This document shows, piece after piece, positions 33,267-41,519 of a stretch of DNA of 57,922 nucleotides. This stretch comes from Sphingomonadaceae bacterium (GTDB lineage Bacteria > Pseudomonadota > Alphaproteobacteria > Sphingomonadales > Sphingomonadaceae), in NCBI GenBank assembly GCA_030147805.1, contig JASBUR010000056.1:1-57922 (forward strand), given 5' to 3'. The notes beneath the pieces were generated by a model. The model was not told the DNA's origin and made no database searches. It saw only the letters and a program-made list of their open reading frames with translations. Within the stretch, counting starts at the first letter, position 1. Each line of letters begins with the position of its first letter. The position numbers and the translations under genes are program-made.

Positions 33267-34070
33267 ATGGCGGACGCGTTCAGGGACAAGATTCTCGCCG
33301 GGAAGGTGGCCTATGTCGCCGGCGGCTCGAGCGGCATCAACCTCGGCATCGCGCAGCGGCTCGCCGAACAGGGCGCGCGCCTGGCGATCGTCAGCCGCAG
33401 CCAGGACAAGATCGACGCGGCGGTGAAGTCGATCACCGACGCCGGCGGCACCGCCTTCGGCGTCAGCGCCGACGTGCGCGACTATGCGGCGGTCGAAGCG
33501 AGCCTCAAGGCGACGCACGAGCGCTTCGGCGACATCGACGTGCTGGTGTCGGGTGCGGCGGGCAATTTCCTCGCGCCGGTGGTCGGCATGTCGGCCAACG
33601 CCTTCAAGACCGTCGTCGACATCGACCTGATCGGCACCTTCAACGTGCTGCGCGCCAGTTTCGACTTCCTGAAGAAGCCCGGCGCCTCGCTGATCTCGAT
33701 CACCGCCGGACAGGGCAGCCACCCGATGATGTTCCAGGCGCATGCCTGCGCCGCGAAGGCCGGCATCAACATGCTGACGCGCTGCCTGGCGATGGAGTGG
33801 GGCCCGGCGGGCATCCGCGTCAACGCCATCTCGCCCGGGCCGATCGCCGAGACCGAGGGCATGGCGCGGCTGGCCGCGACCCCGGCCATGGAAGCGGCGC
33901 TGAAGGCGCGCATTCCCTTGCGCGACTATGGCGCCAAGCGCGACATCGCCGACATGGCGCTCTATCTCGCCAGCGACAACGCCGTCTATATCACCGGCGC
34001 GATCATGGACGTCGACGGCGGCTCGTCGCTCGGCGATGCGTCGGCCGACGCACTGACCGCGCGCCGCTGA
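33267..34070 (+). CDS. SDR oxidoreductase, 2,4-dienoyl-CoA reductase-like
   Basis: A 267-residue short-chain dehydrogenase with the Rossmann motif G19-G-S-S-G-I-N-L-G27. The usual catalytic Tyr-x3-Lys is absent: the region reads QAHACAAKAGINMLTRCLAM, so the Tyr position is Ala while the Lys is kept. The same lack of Tyr, with EWGPAGIRVNAISPGPI and then AETEGM, is characteristic of peroxisomal-type 2,4-dienoyl-CoA reductases (DECR2/SPS19). I therefore call it a 2,4-dienoyl-CoA reductase-like enzyme for unsaturated acyl-CoA beta-oxidation, using NADPH by family inference. The ATG at 33267 follows GGGGAGCAGG. Confidence 0.87.
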   Translation: MADAFRDKILAGKVAYVAGGSSGINLGIAQRLAEQGARLAIVSRSQDKIDAAVKSITDAGGTAFGVSADVRDYAAVEASLKATHERFGDIDVLVSGAAGNFLAPVVGMSANAFKTVVDIDLIGTFNVLRASFDFLKKPGASLISITAGQGSHPMMFQAHACAAKAGINMLTRCLAMEWGPAGIRVNAISPGPIAETEGMARLAATPAMEAALKARIPLRDYGAKRDIADMALYLASDNAVYITGAIMDVDGGSSLGDASADALTARR

Positions 34071-34103
34071 CCCAGCTTCAGACATCACGGAGACGATCGA
34101 ACC

Positions 34104-35486
34104 ATGACGTTCACCATGACCGCGCGGCTGCGGCCGCTTGGCCTCGCGGCGGCGCTCCTTCTCGGCGCCACCGCGGCGGTGGCCCAGCCGACCCCGCTCT
34201 CGCACCTGCGCGAGGTCGAGGACGCCGCGGCGCCGGCGCCCGCGGTGCTGCCGCTCAAGGAGCAGGCGCGCATCCGTGATGCGTGGCTGAAGGAGCGGCT
34301 CGACACGATCGTCCCGGCGCTGATGCGCGAGCAGGGCGTCGACATGTGGGTGATGATCGCGCGCGAATATCTCGAGGATCCGGTGCTCGCGACGATGCTC
34401 AACGCGACGAGCCTGCGCGCGCGGCGGCGGACCATCCTCGTCTTCTTCGATCCCGGCGACGGCAAGCCGGTCGAGCGGCTGACCGTCAGCCGCTACGGGC
34501 TCGGCGGGCTGTTCGAGGCGGCGTGGGAGCCTGAGAAACAGCCCGACCAATGGGCGCGGCTCGGCGAGATCGTCGCGGCGCGCGACCCCAGGCGCATCGC
34601 CGTCAACACGTCGCCGCTCACCGCCTTCGGCGACGGGCTGACGCTCAGCCAGCATCAGGGGCTGATGGCGGCGCTTCCGGAAACCTATCGCACGCGCGTC
34701 GTGCCGGGCGAGGCGCTCGCCGTCGGCTGGCTCGAGACGCGCCTCCCCGCCGAGGTCGCGGCCTATCCCGACATCGTGCGCATCGCGCATTCGATCATCG
34801 CCGAGGCCTTCTCCGACAAGGTGATCACGCCGGGCGTCACCACCGCCGACGAGGTGGTCTGGTGGATGCGCGAGCGCGTCGCCGAACTGAAGCTCGCCAC
34901 CTGGTTCCAGCCGTCGGTCGGCATCTTCCGGCAGGGCGAGAAGGAGGAGCTCGACGGCGATACGGTGATCCGGCCGGGCGACATGCTGTGGACCGACTTC
35001 GGCATCGTCTATCTGGGGCTCAACACCGATACGCAGCATCTCGGCTATGTGCTGAAGCCGGGCGAGACCGACGCGCCGGCGGGGCTCAGGGCCGGGCTGG
35101 CGGCGAACAACCGGGTGCAGGACGCGCTGACCTCATCCTTCCGCACCGGGCTCAGCGGCAACGAGATACTGGCGGCGGCACGGGCGAAGGCGATCGCGCA
35201 GGGGTTGAACCCGACGATCTATTCGCACCCGATCGGCTACCACGGCCATGGCGCCGGCGCGGCGATCGGCTTCTGGGACGATCAGCAGCCGAGCGAGCGC
35301 GGCGCGCACCAGTTGCGGCCCAACACCGCCTGGTCGATCGAGCTGTCGCAGACGCAGGCCGTGCCCGAATGGGGCGGCCAGCAGGTCGTGTTCCGGACCG
35401 AGGAGGACGCCTTTTTCGACGGGGTGCGCGTGCGCTACCTCGACGGCCGGCGCACCGGCTTCCACCTTATCGGCGCGCGCCGGTAA
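34104..35486 (+). CDS. M24 family Xaa-Pro aminopeptidase-like protein, secreted
   Basis: A 460-residue protein with a signal peptide (LAAALLLGATAAVAQ), an N-terminal creatinase-like domain and a C-terminal pita-bread fold. Metal-site candidates include aspartates in DMLWTDFGIVYLGLNTDTQH, histidine in HPIGYHGHGAG, and glutamates in AWSIELSQ and VFRTEEDAFF. The family removes N-terminal residues next to proline, though many secreted members have unproven activity. ATGs at 34104 and 34116 are both possible starts. It follows the reductase gene by 33 nt and overlaps the small gene on the other strand by 20 nt. Confidence 0.87.
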   Translation: MTFTMTARLRPLGLAAALLLGATAAVAQPTPLSHLREVEDAAAPAPAVLPLKEQARIRDAWLKERLDTIVPALMREQGVDMWVMIAREYLEDPVLATMLNATSLRARRRTILVFFDPGDGKPVERLTVSRYGLGGLFEAAWEPEKQPDQWARLGEIVAARDPRRIAVNTSPLTAFGDGLTLSQHQGLMAALPETYRTRVVPGEALAVGWLETRLPAEVAAYPDIVRIAHSIIAEAFSDKVITPGVTTADEVVWWMRERVAELKLATWFQPSVGIFRQGEKEELDGDTVIRPGDMLWTDFGIVYLGLNTDTQHLGYVLKPGETDAPAGLRAGLAANNRVQDALTSSFRTGLSGNEILAAARAKAIAQGLNPTIYSHPIGYHGHGAGAAIGFWDDQQPSERGAHQLRPNTAWSIELSQTQAVPEWGGQQVVFRTEEDAFFDGVRVRYLDGRRTGFHLIGARR

Positions 35487-35745
35487 GCAGGCTGAGCGCC
35501 ATCGCCGCGACGATGCCGGTCGTGGCGAGGCCGAGCCACTGCGAGCCGAGCGCCGCAGCCGACCACAGGTGGACCGCAACGGCGACGGTGAGGGCAGATG
35601 CCGCGATCGCCGCGCGCCTCGCGCGCGACGCGGGCGGCGGCGTGGTCGCTTCAGGGCTCGCCATCCACTCGGGATGGATGCGCAGCGTCACGCCCGGCTG
35701 GCGGGTGCCGAAGGCCGGCGGGGCATCGAGATCGAGAAAGGCCAT
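35467..35745 (-). CDS. hypothetical small membrane protein
   Basis: A 92-residue protein that I do not recognise. It has a soluble proline-rich first half (MAFLDLDAPPAFGTRQPGVT, then LRIHPEWM). Two hydrophobic segments in the second half (AAIAASALTVAVAVHLWSAA and GLATTGIVAAMALSLL) probably form a helical hairpin in the inner membrane. The ATG at 35745 has TAGGAG 7 nt upstream, and that site overlaps the stop codon of the upstream small gene. The pair is therefore a translationally linked operon. Overlap with the M24 peptidase gene is limited to 20 nt at the 3' ends. Confidence 0.6.
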   Translation of the reverse strand: MAFLDLDAPPAFGTRQPGVTLRIHPEWMASPEATTPPPASRARRAAIAASALTVAVAVHLWSAAALGSQWLGLATTGIVAAMALSLLTGARR

Positions 35746-35754
35746 CGTCCGCTC

Positions 35755-36096
35755 CTAGGCTGCGCAGCGCGCGGCGCCGGTGGTGCGGAACAGCGTCCAC
35801 AGCGTGTGCAGCTGGAGGTCGCTGACCCCCGCGCTGCGTGCCGCCTTGAGCTGGCGCGGCGACGGCGTCTGCGCGTGGCGCAGCTGGACGGCGAGGCGGC
35901 GGAGCGCTTCGAGATGGTCGTTCGCCAGCGGCAGCCGGCGCTCGCCGAGCAGCCAGCGGCCGAGCCGCGAGCGGGCGCTGTCGAGCGAGCTCAACGGATC
36001 CGCCGCGCCCAGCCGCACCGCCGCCGCTTCGACCGCGTCGAACACCGGCGTGGCGGTGGCGGGGGTGGCGGACAGGGGGCGGGCAGGCTCGAACAT
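35755..36096 (-). CDS. hypothetical protein, 113 residues
   Basis: An unrecognised soluble protein rich in Ala, Arg and Leu with mainly helical character (RLGRWLLGERRLPLANDHLE, then ALRRLAVQLRHAQ). It has no signal peptide or membrane segment. A late KAARSAGVSDLQLHTLWTLF could be a helix-turn-helix-like or pairing region, but this is weak. The ATG at 36096 is preceded by GAGGAA about 6 nt upstream. Its TAG stop (35755-35757) forms part of the ribosome site of the following small membrane-protein gene, which argues that both are real and act together. Confidence 0.55.
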   Translation of the reverse strand: MFEPARPLSATPATATPVFDAVEAAAVRLGAADPLSSLDSARSRLGRWLLGERRLPLANDHLEALRRLAVQLRHAQTPSPRQLKAARSAGVSDLQLHTLWTLFRTTGAARCAA

Positions 36097-36207
36097 CGCG
36101 CGGTTCCTCGAACGGGCATGCCGGCGGGGGCAGCCGGCACGCGTTGTTACGGGACAGACCGGTTAACGGATGCAGGGGCGACTGCTTTAGCTGCGTGCGG
36201 CGATATT

Positions 36208-36645
36208 TTATCCCGCGCGTTGCGCCGCGATCACCGCGAGCGTCATGCGCGACAGGCAGACGAGGCGGTCCTCGTCGTCGGTGATGCGCACCGTCCAGAC
36301 CTGCGTGGTGCGGCCGATCGATTCGGCCTTGGCCAGAGCGGTGACGAAGCCGTCCTTCGCCGGACGGATGTGGTTGCCGTTGATCTCCATGCCGACGACG
36401 GCGTTGATCGCCGGGTCGACGGTCTGCGATCCACCGACCGAGGCGATCGTCTCGACGAGCGCCATCGACGCGCCGCCGTGCAGCCGGCCGTAGGGCTGCC
36501 GCGTGCGCGCGTTCACCGGCATACGCGCCTTCAGCCAGTCGTCGCCGGCGTCGATGAACTCGATGCCGAGCAGACCGGGCATCGAATCGGCGCCCGTTGC
36601 CGTCAGCTGTGCGAGATCGACCGTGCCGCCGTGCCAAATGGCCAT
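36208..36645 (-). CDS. PaaI/YdiI-type hotdog-fold thioesterase
   Basis: A 145-residue single hotdog domain. The motif YGRLHGGASMALVETIAS has the HGG of the 4-hydroxybenzoyl-CoA thioesterase/PaaI group and the catalytic Glu two turns later. VVGMEINGNHIRPAKDGFVT completes the hotdog helix and substrate channel. It should hydrolyse an acyl- or aryl-CoA. Neighbours include acyl-CoA synthetase and acyl-CoA dehydrogenase genes, so a CoA-recycling role in catabolism fits. It lies 74 nt beyond the MpaB-family stop on the same strand. Confidence 0.88.
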   Translation of the reverse strand: MAIWHGGTVDLAQLTATGADSMPGLLGIEFIDAGDDWLKARMPVNARTRQPYGRLHGGASMALVETIASVGGSQTVDPAINAVVGMEINGNHIRPAKDGFVTALAKAESIGRTTQVWTVRITDDEDRLVCLSRMTLAVIAAQRAG

Positions 36646-36719
36646 ATGCGCTGCTTTCCTGCTGCCTCGTCGGCGTTCCTATGCCGCACCGGCGGCGGGG
36701 CTGCGAAGGGGCAAAAGCA

Positions 36720-37601
36720 TCAGCGCCGGTAGAGGCGGGCGATCGGCAGGCCGACGCGTCGTGCCGCCCGATAGGCCGGCGTGCCGGGCAACGGGACGCG
36801 GTCGGCGATCGCGCCGAGCGCGCGCACCGCGCGTCGCTGGCGGTCGCCGAGCCGCCACGCGGCGCCGAGCTCGAGCCGTTCGATCAGCCAGTCGGGCAGC
36901 AGCTCGACGCCGGCGCGCACCAGCAGCCGCTGCAGCGGGCGCAGCGGCCCGGGCGGGCCGATCCGCGCCGTCATGATCTGGAGGAACTCGTCGACGATCG
37001 GATGCGGTTCGAGCCCGGGGCGCATCGCCTCGAACTGCGCCGCGCATTCGGCGGCCGAGCGCGGCGCGCCGACGGCACCGAACAGCTTGGCGGCGACCTG
37101 CGATTCGGCATAGGCCTGGTCGCGCTCGGCAGGCGTCAGCCGGTGGGCATAGGCCGCATAGGCCTCGATGAAACCATAGGAGGCGGTCGCCTGCACCCAG
37201 TCGAGCAGCACCGGGTCGTTGGCGGCATAGCGCAGGCCGCCGGGCGTCATGCCTTCGACCCGATCGTGCATGCGGACGACGCCGCGGATCACCTGGCGGG
37301 CCACCGTCGCCGGGGCGTAGAGCGTGACGTTGGTGACGAATCCGGTGCGGCGGATGCGCGTCATCGGGTCGGTCGGGAAGATCGAATGGCCCCAGACGCC
37401 CGAGCGCACGCGCGGCTCGGCCAGTTCGAGCAGAACGGCGGCGACGCCGCCGATGAACAGCGTGACCGGGTTCTTGTAGACGCGCCACGACACCGAGTCG
37501 GCTGCGAACAGCGCCGGCGCGCCCCTGGGCCGCGCGAAGTCGATCCGCGGCATCGGCGTGACGGCGCGCGCGCGGCGGGCGTCGGGCGGCTCGGCGTCCA
37601 T
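36720..37601 (-). CDS. oxygenase MpaB family protein (DUF2236)
   Basis: A 293-residue protein of the ER-bound oxygenase mpaB/DUF2236 family. Blocks include FADSVSWRVYKN-like AADSVSWRVYKNPVTLFIG, GVWGHSIFPTDPMTRIRRTG, VVRMHDRVEG and LLDWVQATASYGFIEAYAAY, with histidines of the predicted heme-like site. Related latex-clearing protein Lcp and MpaB cleave isoprenoid double bonds; most bacterial members are uncharacterised. The ATG at 37601 was chosen as the first start after the divergent region. An internal ATG 17 codons in (MPRIDFARP) is an alternative. It diverges from the acyl-CoA synthetase gene. Confidence 0.85.
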   Translation of the reverse strand: MDAEPPDARRARAVTPMPRIDFARPRGAPALFAADSVSWRVYKNPVTLFIGGVAAVLLELAEPRVRSGVWGHSIFPTDPMTRIRRTGFVTNVTLYAPATVARQVIRGVVRMHDRVEGMTPGGLRYAANDPVLLDWVQATASYGFIEAYAAYAHRLTPAERDQAYAESQVAAKLFGAVGAPRSAAECAAQFEAMRPGLEPHPIVDEFLQIMTARIGPPGPLRPLQRLLVRAGVELLPDWLIERLELGAAWRLGDRQRRAVRALGAIADRVPLPGTPAYRAARRVGLPIARLYRR

Positions 37602-37727
37602 CGCGTCAGCATCGCCGCCGCGGGGCGCGGCTGCAAGCGCGACGCCAAGCTGCGAGCTGTCGCAGCTGGCGGGCGGCGCGCAGATCGCGCATCCTGGCGC
37701 CGACGAGGACCTGGGGAGGCCGACCGA

Positions 37728-39356
37728 ATGACCATCGATACGCTCGACCGCGCGCCGACTCAGCGCTGGCACGACCCCGGCGAGATGACGACGCTCGGCG
37801 ACATCGCGCGCTATCATGCGGCGGTGCGCCCCGACGCGACCGCCTTCGAATTCGAAGGGCGCGTGACGAGCTTCGCTGCCTTCGACGCCGCCACCAGCCG
37901 CGTCGCGCAGGCACTGATCGCCGCGGGGCTGACGCCGGGCGACCGCATCGCCTATGTCGGCAAGAACAGCGACCATTATTTCGAACTGCTGATCGGCGCG
38001 GCGAAGGCCGGCGTCGTACTCGCGCCGGTCGGCTGGCGACTCGCCGGGCGCGAGATCGCCTATATCGTCGCCGACACCGGCGCGCGGCTGCTGTTCGTCG
38101 GTGCCGAGATCGCCGACGTCATCGCCGCCGAGGCCGCCAAGCTCCCCGCCGTCGAATCGTTGATTGCGATGGAGCAGTCGGCGCCCGGCTGGCCGCTCTA
38201 TGAGCGCTGGCGCGATGCGCAGCCGGCGGCGGACCCGGACCTGCCGGTTTCGTCGCGCGACGTGGTGATCCAGCTCTACACCTCGGGCACCACCGGCCAT
38301 CCCAAGGGCGCGATGCTGACGCACGCCAACATCATCGAGGGGCGCAACCAGACCTCGACAGACGACGATCCGCGGCTCGCCTGGTCGAAGTGGGACGCCA
38401 GCGACGTCAGCCTCGTCGCGATGCCGGTGTCGCACATCGGCGGCACCGGCTGGGGGCTGGTCGGGCTGTACAACGGCGCCAAGGGCATCGTCGCGCGCGA
38501 GTTCGACCCGTTCAGGGTGCTCGACTTCATCGAGCGCGACCGTATCTCGAAGATGTTCATGGTGCCGGCGGCGCTGCAGATCGTCGTCCGCCAGCCGCGG
38601 GCGCGCGAGGTCGACTACAGCCGGCTGCGCCACATCCTCTATGGCGCGTCGCCGATCCCGCTCGACCTGCTGCGCGAATGCATGGAGGTGTTCGGCTGCG
38701 GCTTCGTCCAGCAGTACGGCATGACCGAGACCACCGGCACGATCGTCTACCTGCCGCCCGAGGACCATGACCCGGCGGGCAACCAGCGGATGCGCGCCGC
38801 CGGGCTGCCGATGCCGGGCGTCGAGCTGTGCATTCTGGGGCCCGACGGCGAGCGGCTGCCGCCGAACGCGGTCGGCGAGGTGGCGACGCGGTCGAGCGCC
38901 AACATGGCGGGCTATTGGCGGCTCGACGAGGCGACGAAGAAGACGATCGACGGCGACGGCTGGCTGCGCACCGGCGACGCCGGCTACCTCGACGAGGACG
39001 GCTACCTGTTCATCCACGACCGGGTGAAGGACATGATCATCTCGGGCGGCGAGAACATCTACCCCGCCGAGGTCGAGAGCGCGGTCTACGGCCATCCGGC
39101 GGTCGCCGAGGTGGCGGTGATCGGCGTTCCCGATCCGCAGTGGGGCGAGGCGGTGAAGGCGGTCGTCGTCGCCAAGCCGGGCATGGCCATCGACCCCGCC
39201 GACATCATCGCCTTCGCGCGGACGCGCATCGCGGCGTTCAAGGCGCCGAAGTCGGTGGACGTCATCCCCGCGCTCCCGCGCAACGCCTCGGGCAAGATCC
39301 TGCGGCGCGAGCTGCGCGCCCCCTATTGGGAGGGCCGCGAGCGGCAGGTGAACTGA
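37728..39356 (+). CDS. fatty-acid/aryl acyl-CoA synthetase (AMP-forming)
   Basis: A 542-residue ANL-superfamily ligase. The ATP-binding loop is LYTSGTTGHPKGAMLTH. Further motifs are YGMTETTG, the GYWRLDEATKKT region, WLRTGDAGYLDEDGYLFIHD, and the C-terminal lysine block PRNASGKILRRELR. It activates a carboxylic acid as its CoA thioester; length and motifs suggest medium- or long-chain or steroid side-chain acids (FadD3/FadD17-like), without certainty. The ATG at 37728 follows ggggagg. Its TGA overlaps the ATG of the acyl-CoA dehydrogenase gene by one base. Confidence 0.92.
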   Translation: MTIDTLDRAPTQRWHDPGEMTTLGDIARYHAAVRPDATAFEFEGRVTSFAAFDAATSRVAQALIAAGLTPGDRIAYVGKNSDHYFELLIGAAKAGVVLAPVGWRLAGREIAYIVADTGARLLFVGAEIADVIAAEAAKLPAVESLIAMEQSAPGWPLYERWRDAQPAADPDLPVSSRDVVIQLYTSGTTGHPKGAMLTHANIIEGRNQTSTDDDPRLAWSKWDASDVSLVAMPVSHIGGTGWGLVGLYNGAKGIVAREFDPFRVLDFIERDRISKMFMVPAALQIVVRQPRAREVDYSRLRHILYGASPIPLDLLRECMEVFGCGFVQQYGMTETTGTIVYLPPEDHDPAGNQRMRAAGLPMPGVELCILGPDGERLPPNAVGEVATRSSANMAGYWRLDEATKKTIDGDGWLRTGDAGYLDEDGYLFIHDRVKDMIISGGENIYPAEVESAVYGHPAVAEVAVIGVPDPQWGEAVKAVVVAKPGMAIDPADIIAFARTRIAAFKAPKSVDVIPALPRNASGKILRRELRAPYWEGRERQVN

Positions 39357-40534
39357 TGCAGATCGAGCTGACCGATGCCGACCTGGCCTTCCAGCAGGAA
39401 GTCCGCGATTTCATCGCCGCCGAGCTGACGCCCGAACTCCGCGAGGCGGGCCGACGCATGACCAGCGTTTTCGTCGACAAACAGTGGAGTCTCGCCTGGC
39501 AGCGCATCCTGCACGCGCGCGGCTGGGCGGCGCCGGCGTGGCCGGTCGAATTCGGCGGGCCGGGCTGGACCGACACGCAACGCTACATCTTCGACGCCGA
39601 ATGCGCGCGCGCCGGCGCGCCGCAGCTGTCGCCGATGGGGCTGAAGATGGTCGGCCCGGTGATCATGCGCTACGGCACGCCCGCGCAGCGCGACTTCTAC
39701 CTGCCGCGCATCCTCGCCGGCGACGACTATTGGTGCCAGGGCTATTCGGAGCCGGGCGCGGGCTCGGATCTCGCCTCGCTGCAACTGCGCGCGGTCGCCG
39801 ACGGCGACGACTATGTGCTCAACGGCTCGAAAATCTGGACGACGCACGCGCATTTCGCCAACCGCATCTTCTGCCTCGTGCGTACCTCGGGCGAGGGCAA
39901 GCCGCAGCAGGGCATCAGCTTCCTGCTCGCCGAAATGGACACGCCGGGCATCAGCGTTCGACCGATCATCACGCTCGCCGGCGAGCATGAGGTCAACCAG
40001 GTGTTCTTCGACGAGGTGCGTGTGCCGCAGGCCAACCGGCTCGGTGCCGAGAACGACGGCTGGACCGTCGCCAAATATCTGCTCGAGTTCGAGCGCGGCG
40101 GCGGTGCCGCACCCGGCCTCTACGCCGCGCTCGACCGCGTGCGCGCGATCGCCGCGGTCGAGGGCGTCGGAGATGCCGATTTCCGCCGCCGCCTCGCCGA
40201 GGTCGCGACGACGGTCGACGCCATCGCGATGACCGAGCGGCGCCTCCTCGGCGCGCTCGCCAGGGGCGCCAATCCCGGCCCGATGTCGTCGATCCTCAAG
40301 ATCCAGGCGACCGAGACGACGCAGCGGCTCGACGAGCTCGCGGTCGAGGCGAGCGGCGTCTTTGCCGCCGCCCAACCCGTCGTGCACGCGCCCGGCCGCA
40401 ACGAGCGCGGCGTCGGCCCCGACCATGCCGGGATCGCCATCGCCCGTTACCTCAACAACCGTGCCGCCTCGATCTACGGGGGCTCGAACGAGATCCAGCG
40501 CGGCATCATTGCCAAGACGATGCTCGGGCTCTAG
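39356..40534 (+). CDS. acyl-CoA dehydrogenase family protein
   Basis: A 392-residue flavoprotein. Family blocks are WCQGYSEPGAGSDLASLQLR (FAD and substrate), LNGSKIWTTHAHFAN, LAGEHEVNQVFFDEVRVP and NNRAASIYGGSNEIQRGIIA. It resembles the large-subunit type that often works as a heteromer with a second acyl-CoA dehydrogenase, as in pimeloyl-CoA dehydrogenase and the steroid FadE pairs. No partner is adjacent. The usual catalytic Glu of homotetrameric enzymes cannot be placed with confidence. It is translationally coupled to the acyl-CoA synthetase gene (TGATG). Confidence 0.9.
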   Translation: MQIELTDADLAFQQEVRDFIAAELTPELREAGRRMTSVFVDKQWSLAWQRILHARGWAAPAWPVEFGGPGWTDTQRYIFDAECARAGAPQLSPMGLKMVGPVIMRYGTPAQRDFYLPRILAGDDYWCQGYSEPGAGSDLASLQLRAVADGDDYVLNGSKIWTTHAHFANRIFCLVRTSGEGKPQQGISFLLAEMDTPGISVRPIITLAGEHEVNQVFFDEVRVPQANRLGAENDGWTVAKYLLEFERGGGAAPGLYAALDRVRAIAAVEGVGDADFRRRLAEVATTVDAIAMTERRLLGALARGANPGPMSSILKIQATETTQRLDELAVEASGVFAAAQPVVHAPGRNERGVGPDHAGIAIARYLNNRAASIYGGSNEIQRGIIAKTMLGL

Positions 40535-40539
40535 AAAAG

Positions 40540-40554
40540 TGAGAACCATTCTCA
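40540..40554. promoter_or_regulatory. Fur box upstream of ybiX/piuC-like gene
   Basis: TGAGAACCATTCTCA is a perfect 6-3-6 palindrome resembling the Fur consensus. It lies 17 nt upstream of the dioxygenase start codon. Iron-repressed expression of this gene and possibly the following receptor gene is the expected consequence. Confidence 0.6.
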
Positions 40555-40571
40555 ACTAGAGCGCGCTGCCC

Positions 40572-41255
40572 ATGCTGACCGCCATCCCCGACGTGCTGAC
40601 CGCCGACGAGGTCGCGCGCATCCGCGCGATCATCGACGCCGCCGAGTGGGTCGACGGCAACGCCACCTCGGGGCCGCAGGCAGCGCTCGCCAAGCGCAAC
40701 GAGCAGCTCCCCGAAGGATCGGCCGCTGCGCGCGAGGCCGGAACGCTGGTGCTGACCGCGATCCAGCGCTCGCCGCTGTTCATCGCCGCGGCGCTGCCCG
40801 CCAAGGTCTATCCGCCGCTGTTCAATCGCTACGGCGACGGGCAGGGGTTCGGCACGCATGTCGACAATGCGATCCGCCAGCTGCGCGGCACCGACTTCCG
40901 GATCCGGACCGATCTTTCGGCGACGCTCTTCCTCGAGGATCCGGAGAATTATGACGGGGGCGAGCTGACGATCGAAGGCACTTTCGGCACGCAGACCGTC
41001 AAGCTGCCCGCCGGGCATATGATCGTCTACCCGTCGACCAGCCTGCACCATGTCACGCCGGTGACGCGCGGCGCGCGCGTCGCCGCCTTCTTCTGGCTGC
41101 AGTCGATGGTGCGCGACGACGGCAAGCGCACGCTGCTGTTCCAGCTCGACACGGCGATCCAGCGGCTGACGAGCGAGCGCGGCGGCGCCGACACCTCGGT
41201 CGTCGAACTGACCGGGGTGTACCACAATCTGCTGAGGCGCTGGGCCGACGCGTAA
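40572..41255 (+). CDS. Fe(II)/2-oxoglutarate-dependent dioxygenase, PKHD-type (PiuC/YbiX family)
   Basis: A 227-residue dioxygenase of the PiuC/YbiX type. The iron triad is H-x-D in [12 protein letters not shown] and a distal histidine in [14 protein letters not shown], where the following Arg binds 2-oxoglutarate. [32 protein letters not shown] and LLRRWADA are family blocks. These genes are typically next to Fiu/PiuA siderophore receptors, exactly as here. The physiological substrate is unproven; a role in siderophore processing is proposed in the literature. A perfect Fur-like palindrome lies just upstream. Confidence 0.9.
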   Translation: MLTAIPDVLTADEVARIRAIIDAAEWVDGNATSGPQAALAKRNEQLPEGSAAAREAGTLVLTAIQRSPLFIAAALPAKVYPPLFNRYGDGQGFGTHVDNAIRQLRGTDFRIRTDLSATLFLEDPENYDGGELTIEGTFGTQTVKLPAGHMIVYPSTSLHHVTPVTRGARVAAFFWLQSMVRDDGKRTLLFQLDTAIQRLTSERGGADTSVVELTGVYHNLLRRWADA

Positions 41256-41281
41256 AGCGGGTCCGCGCCATTTTCATCGCT

Positions 41282-41366
41282 CGTCATCCTGGCGAAAGCC
41301 AGGATCTTCCGAATGTTGCGGCGGTGCCCGCACCCGATGAAAATCGTGGCTTGCGTCGGAATGACG
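41282..41366. repeat. REP-like palindromic repeat
   Basis: CGTCATCCTGGCgaaaGCCAGGAT (about 41282-41305) contains the 6-bp hairpin CCTGGC/GCCAGG with a GAAA loop. GGAATGACG (41358-41366) closes an outer stem with the initial CGTCAT. This is the layout of the dispersed CGTCATcc-type palindromes frequent in sphingomonads. It separates the dioxygenase and receptor genes. Confidence 0.55.
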
Positions 41367-41482
41367 GCGCTTTGAGGGGCATCGCCTGACAAGCGTCCGC
41401 TCCCGCCAACCTCGTCCACGCACCATCCACCCCCGAAACGGAAACCGCTTGACGAATCTGCAAACGCCTCGCAATAGCCTCG

Positions 41483-41501
41483 TAACTGAGTTTCATTCGC
41501 A
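41483..41501. promoter_or_regulatory. Weak Fur-like site upstream of the siderophore receptor
   Basis: TAACTGAGTTTCATTCGCA (minus strand TGCGAATGAAACTCAGTTA) keeps about 10 of 15 positions of the 7-1-7 Fur core. It lies 19 nt upstream of the receptor start. The rest of 41256-41519 holds the REP-like repeat and no gene that I can see. Confidence 0.35.
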
Positions 41502-41519
41502 AAAAGGGGGCGGGGCCAC

